From Conus ventricosus (lineage: Eukaryota; Mollusca; Gastropoda; Neogastropoda; Conidae), in NCBI GenBank assembly GCA_018398815.1, contig CM031616.1, forward strand, positions 74,995,951 through 75,059,950: a stretch of 64,000 bases of DNA, given 5' to 3'. A model generated the notes under the pieces. That model had not been told where the DNA came from. It saw nothing but the letters and a program-made list of their open reading frames with translations, and did no database searches. A program made the translations under genes and the position numbers. Shown here in pieces: positions 37,483 through 46,301 of this stretch (position 1 is the first letter of the stretch; every line of letters begins with the position of its first letter).

Positions 37483-37778
37483 AGAGATGAGGTGGATGGT
37501 GGTGCCTGTTGATATCATGTCACAATGATATCATGTCACAATCTGCCATGATTTGTGTATCCACATATTTCTGAAGAGCATCACAGAAGAGGATTAAGGC
37601 AGATGTTTGGAGATTGTGACCAGCACCCCAAGAAAAGGACAACAGTCCACTGCAAATTCCATCTAATATTCCACCCAATGGGGACACTGCCAGAGAAACA
37701 TGACATGGAACTGGCAGCTGATTGTCATTGGCTTTTTTCCACTGTGGTCAGCCTGTGTATGTGTATGTGTGTTGACAG
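36946..37778 (+). other. BMAL1 intron before exon 37779
   Basis: Contains two to three degenerate copies of a segment with TGACTGCTAGCGCCCTTTGT (36990-37130), a (GA)n tract at about 37443-37488 and otherwise anonymous sequence. It ends in a GTGTGTTGACAG acceptor. Confidence 0.65.
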
Positions 37779-37929
37779 TGCTGTCCACCAAAGAGAAGGT
37801 GGAGACGGAGATCTACCGATTCAAGCTGAAGGATGGCAAGTTTCTGCATCTCAAGTCTATGTGCTTTGGCTTCCGCAACCCCTGGACCAAAGAAGTGGAG
37901 TACATTGTCTCCACCAATTCCGTTGTGCA
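37779..37929 (+). CDS. BMAL1: BMAL1 PAS-B exon, C-terminal part
   Basis: A GTGTTGACAG acceptor opens a 151-base exon that ends at a consensus GTAAGT donor. Entry phase is 1 and exit phase 2. It encodes VLSTKEKVETEIYRFKLKDG then KFLHLKSMCFGF and NPWTKEVEYIVSTNSVV. This is the last part of PAS-B, with the RNPWTKEVEYIVSTN signature that distinguishes BMAL from CLOCK, ARNT and SIM. PAS-B makes the contact with CLOCK PAS-B. Reading joins in frame from exon 29113-29216 (MHRK-V) and into exon 44017-44102 (VVQ-G). The exon is intact, with no frame error. Tandem copies of its 3' end follow at once. Confidence 0.97.
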
Positions 37930-37976
37930 GTAAGTTGTCACAGTTGTCTGTCAGAAGTTCTTTTTGTTGCTGGCAG

Positions 37977-38009
37977 TTTGTACATTGTCTCCACCAATTC
38001 CGTTGTGCA
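37977..38009 (+). other. Candidate 33-nt cassette exon, copy 1
   Basis: Preceded by CTTTTTGTTGCTGGCAG and followed by GTAAGT. Spliced after exon 37779-37929 in phase 2 it would add 11 codons reading H-LYIVSTNSVV and leave the frame unchanged. Splicing is inferred from sequence only. Confidence 0.45.
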
Positions 38010-38055
38010 GTAAGTTGTCACAGTTGTCTGTCTGTAGTTTCTTTGTTGCTGGCAG

Positions 38056-38088
38056 TTTGTACATTGTCTCCGCCAACTCCGTTGTGCT
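38056..38088 (+). other. Candidate 33-nt cassette exon, copy 2
   Basis: Preceded by TTTCTTTGTTGCTGGCAG and followed by GTGAGT. In the BMAL1 frame it reads H-LYIVSANSVV, again 33 nt and frame-neutral. It is more diverged than copy 1, with a T-to-A replacement in the peptide. Confidence 0.4.
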
Positions 38089-38159
38089 GTGAGTTGTCAC
38101 ATGTTTCTGTCAATGGTTCCTTTTGTTGCTGGCAGTTTCTGTTGGCCCTCTTTAGACAG

Positions 38160-38435
38160 TCATGTACATTTGTTAATGGTGTGTTAATCGTGTACATTTT
38201 TAATGGTATGTCAGTCTTGTACATTTGTTAATGGTGTGTCAGTCTTGTATATTTGTTAATGGTGTGTCAGTCTTGTACATTTGTTAATAGTGTGTCAGTC
38301 TTGTATATTTGTTAATGGTGTGTCAGTCTTGTACATTTGTTAATGGTGTGTCAGTCTTGTATATTTGTTAATGGTGTGTCAGTCTTGTACATTTGTTAAT
38401 GGTGTGTCAGTCTTGTACATTTGTTAATGGTGTGG
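38160..38435. repeat. 28-bp minisatellite (GTCTTGTACATTTGTTAATG)
   Basis: About ten units ending GTGTGTCA, partly alternating between TGTACATT and TGTATATT. Confidence 0.94.
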
Positions 38436-38445
38436 TTCATGCTCA

Positions 38446-38630
38446 CTGTTGGTGTGGTGAGTACCCACAAGAACACAGCCCTGATGGGGCTGTGGTGAGT
38501 ACCCACAAGAACACAGCCCTGATGTGGCTGTGGTGAGTACCCACAAGAACACAGCCCTGATGTGGCTGTGGTGAGTACCCACAAGAACACAGCCCTGATG
38601 TGGCTGTGGTGAGTACCCCAAGAACACAGC
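38446..38630. repeat. 38-bp repeat built from a retroelement 5' junction
   Basis: About five copies of GGTGAGTACCCACAAGAACA followed by CAGCCCTGATGTGGCTGT. The second half is identical to the first 15 bases of the short retroelement tail inserted at 38626, and the first half matches its flanking target sequence. Confidence 0.9.
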
Positions 38631-38684
38631 CCTGATGTGGCCCTTTGCGGTCGGCTGGGCTATAAGCAACATTATCTTATCTTA
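38626..38684 (+). mobile_element. Short 3'-end copy of a non-LTR retrotransposon
   Basis: Reads CAGCCCTGATGTGGCCCTTT then GCGGTCGGCTGGGCTATAAG, CAACATTATC and a TTATC-type tail. It is identical to the insertion at 47286 and related to the 3' end of the element 50258-56052. It is flanked by ACCCCAAGAAC on the left and ACCCACAAGAAC on the right, a probable target-site duplication with one base lost. Confidence 0.85.
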
Positions 38685-39090
38685 CCCACAAGAACGGGCG
38701 TTCAGTATCATATATTTTTGTCTGATTCTTCTGTGGACTTTCCTTGATGGTGCATGTTCCTTATTACCTCCGACCCTGAGCAAGTTGTTTTCAGAACCTT
38801 TCTTTTGTCAAGTTTTTTTAAGTAGTAAATAGGCTTCCACATCATGACTAAAAGAATAGTGATTAACACAGAAGATACTGTAAAGCAACAGATAACAGAA
38901 CGCATATGACTTCCACACAGGCCTGTGCACTGTTATGCTTTCATGCCATGAAAAATACTGTAAGTAGTCATCATTTCTATGTCATGAAAAATACTGTAAG
39001 TAGTCATCATTTGTATGTCATGAAAAGCACTGTAAGTAGTCATCGTGTCCTTAAAGTACACCATACAAGAATAAAGTGTGGTGTATTTTA
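38685..39090 (+). other. BMAL1 intron with a 36-bp triplication
   Basis: Three copies of ATGAAAAATACTGTAAGTAG plus TCATCATTTCTATGTC lie at about 38945-39050. Nothing else is recognised. Confidence 0.75.
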
Positions 39091-39092
39091 GT

Positions 39093-40835
39093 TCAAGCGA
39101 AAGTCATGTTCATGTTTCTCCCTTCGTGTTCATTGCAGTGGGGATGGATAGGGACAATTCAGACCTTGTCGTCAGTGATGTTCATGTTTCTCCCTTAGTG
39201 TTCATTGCAGTGGGGATGGATAGGGACAATTCAGACCATGTCGTCAGTGATGTTCATGTTTCTCCCTTAGTGTTCATTGCAGTGGGGATGGATAGGGACA
39301 ATTCAGACCTTGTCGTCAGTGATGTTCATGTTTCTCCCTTAGTGTTCATTGCAGTGGGGATAGATAGGGACAATTCAGACCTTGTCGTCAGTGATGTTCA
39401 TGTTTCTCCCCTAGTGTTCATTGCAGTGGGGATAGATAGGGACAATTCAGACCTTGTCGTCAGTGATGTTCATGTTTCTCCCCTAGTGTTCATTGCAGTG
39501 GGGATAGATAGGGACAATTCAGACCTTGTCGTCAGTGATGTTCATGTTTCTCCCCTAGTGTTCATTGCAGTGGGGATAGATAGGGACAATTCAGACCTTG
39601 TCGTCAGTGATGTTCATGTTTCTCCCTTAGTGTTCATTGCAGTGGGGATAGATAGGGACAATTCAGACCTTGTCGTCAGTGATGTTCATGTTTCTCCCCT
39701 AGTGTTCATTGCAGTGGGGATAGATAGGGACAATTCAGACCTTGTCGTCAGTGATGTTCATGTTTCTCCCTTAGTGTTCATTGCAGTGGGGATAGATAGG
39801 GACAATTCAGACCTTGTCGTCAGTGATGTTCATGTTTCTCCCTTAGTGTTCATTGCAGTGGGGATAGATAGGGACAATTCAGACCTTGTCGTCAGTGATG
39901 TTCATGTTTCTCCCCTAGTGTTCATTGCAGTGGGGATAGATAGGGACAATTCAGACCTTGTCGTCAGTGATGTTCATGTTTCTTCCCTAGTGTTCATTGC
40001 AGTGGGGATGGATAGGGACGATTCAGACCATGTCGTCAGTGATGTTCATGTTTCTCCCTTTGTGTTCATTGCAGTGGGGATAGATAGGGACAATTCAGAC
40101 CTTGTCGTCAGTGATGTTCATGTTTCTCCCCTAGTGTTCATTGCAGTGGGGATAGATAGGGACAATTCAGACCTTGTCGTCAGTAATGTTCATGTTTCTC
40201 CCTTAGTGTTCATTGCAGTGGGGATAGATAGGGACAATTCAGACCTTGTCGTCAGTGATGTTCATGTTTCTCCCCTAGTGTTCATTGCAGTGGGGATAGA
40301 TAGGGACAATTCAGACCTTGTCATCAGTGATGTTCATGTTTCTCCCCTAGTGTTCATTGCAGTGGGGATGGATAGGGACAATTCAGACCTTGTCGTCAGT
40401 GATGTTCATGTTTCTCCCTTCGTGTTCATTGCAGTGGGGATGGATAGGGACAATTCAGACCTTGTCGTCAGTGATGTTCATGTTTCTCCCTTCGTGTTCA
40501 TTGCAGTGGGGATGGATAGGGACAATTCAGACCTTGTCGTCAGTGATGTTCATGTTTCTCCCTTCGTGTTCATTGCAGTGGGGATAGATAGGGACAATTC
40601 AGACCTTGTCGTCAGTGATGTTCATGTTTCTCCCTTCGTGTTCATTGCAGTGGGGATAGATAGGGACAATTCAGACCTTGTCGTCAGTGATGTTCATGTT
40701 TCTCCCTTAGTGTTCATTGCAGTGGGGATGGATAGGGACAATTCAGACCTTGTCGTCAGTGATGTTCATGTTTCTCCCTTAGTGTTCATTGCAGTGGGGA
40801 TAGATAGGGACAATTCAGACCACGTCGTCAGCCAG
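39093..40835 (+). repeat. 72-bp minisatellite with an uninterrupted 24-residue frame
   Basis: Twenty-four highly similar units begin TGATGTTCATGTTTCTCCCT, continue with AGTGTTCATTGCAGTGGGGA and end in CAATTCAGACCTTGTCGTCAG. One frame is open from 39078 to 40898 because 72 is divisible by three. It encodes VHVSPLVFIAVGIDRDNSDL plus VVSD per unit. Variation is limited to a few sites (GGATAGAT/GGATGGAT giving Ile/Met; TTA, CTA, TTC or TTT giving Leu/Phe). Each unit contains an acceptor-like TTCATTGCAG. The array lies in an intron between two exons that already join in frame. I regard it as non-coding, with the open frame following from unit length. Confidence 0.93.
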
Positions 40836-40979
40836 CTAGAGGACATTACTATTTCGGTTGCCAAAAAAAAGAAAGAAAATATAGTTGAACCTAGTTAGAA
40901 AGGATTTCCTTTTTTTTACTTCCAGCCATTGAAGTCAAAATGTATTTATTTATGTTAAGGATTAAAGGGACTTTAAAAG

Positions 40980-41260
40980 GAAAGGTGATGAATCAGAGAC
41001 TAGGCTGTTGAAAACTCGTTTATCTTTTTCATCTCTTTAAACTTCGTCTTTCTTTTTCATCTCTTTAAAATTCGTGTTTTTCTCTTTAAAATTTGTCTTT
41101 CTTTTTCATCTCTTTAAAATTCGTCTTTTTTTCATTTCTTTAATATTTGTCTTTCTTTTTCATCTCTTTGAAATTTGTCTTTATTTTTCATCTCTTTGAA
41201 ATGTGTCTTTCTGTTTCATCTCTTTGAAATTCATCTTTCTGTTTCATCTCTCAAAACTTC
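40980..41260. repeat. About 24-bp repeat (CTTTTTCATCTCTTTAAAAT)
   Basis: About ten imperfect copies of TCGTCTTTCTTTTTCATCTC plus TTTAAAAT, drifting to TTTGAAAT. Confidence 0.88.
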
Positions 41261-41327
41261 TTCATTCTTTTTCTCCTCTCTTTCTCTGGTTATTCATCTC
41301 TTTCTCTGGATTTATATAAATATAACG

Positions 41328-41332
<5 letters not shown>

Positions 41333-41422
<90 letters not shown>
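41333..41422. repeat. TA/GA microsatellite
   Basis: (TA)n followed by (GA)n. Confidence 0.97.
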
Positions 41423-41423
<1 letters not shown>

Positions 41424-42080
41424 TGGATAGGTAGACGGGCAAACAGACAGACAGATAGATACATAGATATTGATAAACAGAAATAGATTTATATTGGGCT
41501 ACTTGATTCACCGCATTTTGTCAACTTCCCTGTGATTGGTAGCTAACAGGACCTTAATTCTCCAGCTGGATGCCACGTTTCCACTCTGGGTTGGTGCCGT
41601 CACATACAATAAGGCATCCTCCACTTGTCTCAAGTTTTGTTGACATGATTTGGTTTACCTTCCAAAATGGACTGTGTGTCTGGATGTTGCAGGATGTTTG
41701 AGGATTGTCGGGGTTATCTGGGTGGTTAATTGTCTTACCAGAAAGACTAGCTGTCAGACCATCTGTGGTTTCAATTTCAGTGTCATTATGGAGGCGGCAC
41801 TGCTTGTTGGCTGGTCTATGTACACTACACCACGTGTGAAAAACCACGAGGTCACAGTTCAAAGGGTTTCAGCCACAAAGAGGGTTCACAGATGACACTT
41901 TAAGAGATGTCGTGTGCATGAATGAACACGTCAATATACCACCATCTGTGTGTGCACTTACATGTATTTTTCATCACCTTTGGACAGGGGAAAGAAAAGA
42001 AAATATTCTGCATATGTTTACTCGTTTGTCTGTTGATGATGTTACATTTTGTCGAATTCAGGTCTCAGAATGCCCAATCT
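41423..42080 (+). other. Anonymous BMAL1 intron sequence
   Basis: About 650 bases, no exon or mobile-element signature recognised. Confidence 0.55.
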
Positions 42081-42081
42081 T

Positions 42082-43960
42082 TCATTCAGAAGGAAACGGT
42101 AGAAGGAAGTGTGTAAACATCTTTCATTCAGAAGGAAACGGTAGAAGGAAGTGTGTAAACATCTTTCATTCAGAAGGAAATAGTAGAAGGTAGTGTGTAA
42201 ACATCTTTCATTCAGAAGGAAACTGTAGAAGGAAGTTTGTAAACATCTTTCATTCAGAAGGAAATGGTAGAAGGAAGTGTGTAAACATCTTTCATTCAGA
42301 AGGAAACGGTAGAAGGAAGTGTGTAAACATCTTTCATTCAGAAGGAAATGGTAGAAGGAAGTGTGTAAACATCTTTCATTCAGAAGGAAATGGTAGAAGG
42401 AAGTGTGTAAACATCTTTCATTCAGAAGGAAACTGTAGAAGGAAGTGTGTAAACATCTTTCATTCAGAAGGAAAAGGTAGAAGGAAGTGTGTAAACACTT
42501 TTCATTCAGAAGGAAACTGTAGAAGGAAGTGTGTAAACATATTTCATTCAGAAGGAAAGGGTAGAAGGTAGTGTGTAAACATCTTTCATTCAGAAGGAAA
42601 TGGTAGAAGGTAGTATGTAGACATATTTCATTCAGAAGGAAATGGTAGAAGGTAGTGTGTAAACATCTTTCATTCAGAAGGAAACTGTAGAAGGAAGTGT
42701 GTAAACATGTTTCATTCAGAAGGAAAAGGTAGAAGGAAGTGTGTAAACATCTTTCATTCATAAGGAAACGGTAGAAGGAAGTGTGTAAACATCTTTCATT
42801 CAGAAGGAAACGGTAGAAGGAAGTGAGTAAACATCTTTCATTCAGAAGGAAATGGTAGAAGGTAGTGTGTAAACATCTTTCATTCAGAAGGAAATGGTAT
42901 AAGGTAGTTTGTAAACATCTTTCATTCAGAAGGAAATAGTAGAAGGAAGTGTGTAAACATCTTTCATTCAGAAGGAAAGGGTAGAAGGAAGTGTGTAAAC
43001 ATCTTTCATTCAGAAGGAAATGGTAGAAGGAAGTGAGTAAACATCTTTCATTCAGAAGGAAATGGTAGAAGGTAGTGTGTAAACATCTTTCATTCAGAAG
43101 GAAATGGTAGAAGGAAGTGTGTAAACATCCTTCATTCAGAAGGAAAAAGGAAGTGCGTAAACATCCTTCATTCAGAAGGAAATGGTAGTAGGAAGTGTGT
43201 AAACATCCTTCATTCAGAAGGAAATGGTACAAAGTAATGTGTAAACATCTTTCATTCAGAAGGAAATGGTAGAGGGAAGTGTGTAAACATCTTTCATTCA
43301 GAAGGAAACGGTAGAAGGAAGTGTGTAAACATCTTTCATTCAGAAGGAAATGGTAGAAGGAAATGTGTAAACATCTTTCATTCAGAAGGAAACTGTAGAA
43401 GGAAGTGTGTAAACGTCTTTCATTCAGAAAGAAATAGTAGAAGGAAATGTGTAAACATCTTTCATTCAGAAGGAAATAGTAGAAGGTAGTGTGTAAACAT
43501 ATTTCATTCAGAAGGAAATGGTAGAAGGTAGTGTGTAAACATATTTCATTCAGAAGGAAATGGCAGAAGGTAGTGTGTAAACATCTTTCATTCAGAAGGA
43601 AATGGTAGAAGGTAGTGTGTAAACATCTTTTATTCAGAAGGAAACGGTAGAGGGAAGTGTGTAAACATCTTTCATTCAGAAGGAAATGGTAGAAGAAAGT
43701 GAGTAAACGTCTTTCATTCAGAAAGAAACTGTAGAAGGAAGTGTGTAAACATCTTTCATTCAGAAGGAAGTGGTAGAGGGAAGTGTGTAAACATCTTTCA
43801 TTCAGAAGGAAACTGTAGAAGGAAGTGTGTAAACGTCTTTCATTCAGAAAGAAATAGTAGAAGGAGGTGTGTAAACATTTTTCATTCAGAAGGAAATGGT
43901 AGAAGGTAGTGTGTAAACATCTTTCATTCAGAAGGAAATGGTAGAAGGTGTTGTGTGGTG
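42082..43960. repeat. 42-bp minisatellite (CTTTCATTCAGAAGGAAATG)
   Basis: About 44 units of CTTTCATTCAGAAGGAAATG followed by GTAGAAGGAAGTGTGTAAACAT. Divisible by three, hence a minus-strand frame of nearly 400 codons that I treat as an artefact. The array stops about 55 bases before the next BMAL1 exon. Confidence 0.95.
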
Positions 43961-44016
43961 TATAATGAGCAGAGTTAGATGTGATACTGAAGGATGCAAG
44001 TGCTGGTGTTTTGCAG

Positions 44017-44102
44017 AGGTCAAGAGGTATCCAGCTCAGGGCAATCTTTGGAGCCTGCCTTGACCATTCCAGATGATGAGGACTACCCCCACTTGGACTT
44101 TG
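44017..44102 (+). CDS. BMAL1: BMAL1 exon after PAS-B
   Basis: A GGTGTTTTGCAG acceptor opens an 86-base exon ending TTTG at a GTAAGG donor. Entry phase is 2 and exit phase 1. It encodes GQEVSSSGQSLEPALTIPDD then EDYPHLDF. This follows VSTNSVVQ directly and corresponds in position to the low-complexity, poorly conserved stretch after PAS-B in vertebrate BMAL1, where sequence similarity is not expected. Assignment therefore rests on the uninterrupted frame, splice sites and phase agreement with both neighbours. Its last 7 bases and its donor are the seed of the 44-bp array that follows. Confidence 0.85.
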
Positions 44103-44190
44103 GTAAGGCTGGCCCCATTGCTAGCAAGTAGAAGTAGATGACTTTGGTAAGGTTGGCCCCACTGCTAGCAAGTAGAAGTAGTTGACTTTG
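44103..44190 (+). repeat. 44-bp minisatellite, left fragment
   Basis: Two units of the array that continues at 46302. The Rex1-like element is inserted in the second unit right after GACTTTG. Confidence 0.93.
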
Positions 44191-45942
44191 AAAGTAACTC
44201 TAAATGAGAAAAAAATAGCTTTTCAATCAGGCAATAAAAGCGATCGTAAGGTTGTACAAAAGAAACTGCAAACAGAGATTGAAGAATCAAAGAGAGCTTA
44301 CAAGAGAAAAGTAGAAAACATGTTCCAGACTGGAAATATGCGAGATGCATGGAAAGGAATAAAGGTTTTATCAGGTTCAGAAAAATACTCAAATCAAGAT
44401 ATTAGTAACAAAAAAACAGCTAAAGAACAGAAGCAATTTGCAGAAAGGCTAAACGATTTTTACTGTAGATTTGATGATAAAGATTTCAGTAGAGAATTAA
44501 AGGAAGTGAAGGAAGAACTCCAAAGCAATGTTAAAAAAGACGTTGATGAAAGTGATTCTGTTGTGATTGAGGAAAATGATGTTCAGTCTTTTTTCAAACG
44601 TTTAAATGTGAGAAAGGCAATGGGCCCAGATAATATCTGTGGAAAATTGTTGAAGGTGTGTGCTTCTCAGCTCTCCTATGCTTACAGTCGTTTGTTTACC
44701 TGGTCACTGAGAGAATGTATCATTCCTGTTTTATGGAAAAATGCCACTGTATGTCCTGTTCCCAAGAAACGCAACCCAAGCTGTTTAAATGATTACCGAC
44801 CAGTTGCCCTCACATCTGTTGCAATGAAATGTCTTGAGCGAATTGTCCTCTGTTCTGTTTTAAAAGATACCACGCAGTACCAAGACCCGTTTCAGTTCGC
44901 ATACAAACAGAACAGATCAACAGATGATGCCACACTCACACTTCTCCATCATGCGTTTTCACACCTCGAAAAACCTGCCTCCTTTGTACGCATTCTTTAC
45001 ATTGATTTCTCATCAGCATTCAACACCATACAACCACATCTGATGGCAAAGAAACTCATTAACATGAATGTCTGTAACAAGCTCATTCTTTGGATAATAG
45101 ATTTTCTAACAAAGAGGACACAGTCTGTTCGATATCAGAGTGTTGTTTCGTCTTCCAGAGTCATTTCAACTGGCGCACCTCAGGGTACTGTTTTATCTCC
45201 AGTGCTTTTTACTCTGTACACAAATGATTGTTCAGGAAGTGATTCAACTTTGTACATTAAATACTCAGATGACTCAGCACTTGAGGATCTTTCCAACTCT
45301 GACTCTGTTTACTTCAAGGAGGTTCAAAGATTTGTTGACTGGTGCGATCACAACTATCTTGATCTGAATGTAACAAAAACGAAAGAAATGTTGATTGATT
45401 TTAGAAAGAATCCAAAAGTTGTACCACCGCTTTTTATCAAAGGTGCTGAAGTAGAACGTGTTGAATCATACAAATATTTAGGAACTTTTATAGATAATAA
45501 GCTGAATTTTAAATCCCATGTTGATTATGTCCACAAAAAATGTCAAACCAGATTATATTGTCTTCGCAAGCTGCGATCATTTCATGTGAATACTGACATT
45601 CTTCGGACATTTTATTCATGCTTCTTGGAATCTGTTTTAACTTTCTCATTTATGTGTTGGTATGGTGGGCTGACTGTGAAGAGTAGGAATGTGCTTGAGA
45701 AAGTGGTGAACGTGGGAGGAAAAATTGTTGGTGGGAGACAAAAAAGTCTGAGTGAGCTGTACAAATGCCGTGTTGTCTGTAAAGCGAAGAAGATTGCGTG
45801 TGACCAGACCCACGTTCTTGCAAGTCAGTATGACCTTCTTCAGTCAGGACGAAGATATCGGTCAGTTAAATGCAGAAGTGTCAGATTTAAACAAAGTTTT
45901 ATTCCCCTGTCCATTGATTTTCTTAACAGAGGTGATGTTTAA
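44190..45942 (+). CDS. Rex1/Babar-like non-LTR retrotransposon reverse transcriptase, 5'-truncated
   Basis: An open frame of about 584 codons runs without a break to TAA. It starts in the region between endonuclease and reverse transcriptase (KKIAFQSGNKSDRKVVQKKL) and lacks the endonuclease. Motifs in order: NDYRPVALTS near residue 205, motif A YIDFSSAFNTI near 275, motif B STGAPQGTVLSPVLF near 330, motif C YSDD near 361, and YKYLG near 430. The end (SGRRYRS near 555, then LNRGDV) is typical of this clade. All catalytic aspartates are present. FSSAFNTI and YSDD point to Rex1/Babar rather than Jockey or RTE, from knowledge of the families. The insertion sits inside the 44-bp array, so it is younger than that array. 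Being truncated, it should not be autonomous. The first Met codon is uncertain because the frame begins in the host repeat. Confidence 0.92.
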
Positions 45943-46301
45943 TTGCTTTTTAGCTATGGATTATTGTTACATTTTGTTTTATAAAGATACATAATTTAAG
46001 CTCAGATTGAGCATACTGTTGCATTTAGATAACAAATAGTTGTGTTCTTTTAGTTTAAAATCTCATCTTAGAATTTATTGTCAAATGCGTTGTGGGAATG
46101 CAATTTTTATACAGTAATATTCTTATATTATTTAGTCACCTTGAAATCCAAATTCTTTTATATGAATGTATGCCATATGTGACAAAATGGGTGATGTGAC
46201 AAAATCATTGTTTATTTGCTGTGAATGTGTATGACCACAAACTAATTTCTCGAACTGAGATAATAAAGTTTACTTGACTTGACTTGACTTGACTTGACTT
46301 G
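45943..46301 (+). mobile_element. 3' UTR and CTTGA tail of the Rex1-like element
   Basis: AT-rich 3' UTR ending AATAAAGTTTACTTGACTTG with about five CTTGA repeats. It joins straight to the GTAAGG of the interrupted 44-bp unit. Short tandem 3' tails instead of poly-A are usual for this group. Confidence 0.88.

Larger units (their letters stand above)
37930..38140 (+). repeat. 79/80-bp tandem copies of the BMAL1 exon end plus splice sites
   Basis: After the real exon, two further units repeat its last 30 bases (GTACATTGTCTCCACCAATT ...), the donor GTAAGT (GTGAGT in the last copy) and about 45 bases of intron ending TTTTGTTGCTGGCAG. Each duplicated unit is therefore bounded by a pyrimidine-rich AG acceptor and a donor. 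Confidence 0.95.

Noticed and set aside
42042..43232. Minus-strand frame of 396 codons (Leu/Asn/Glu/Cys repeat)
   Set aside because: Follows from the 42-bp unit being divisible by three; lies in a BMAL1 intron.
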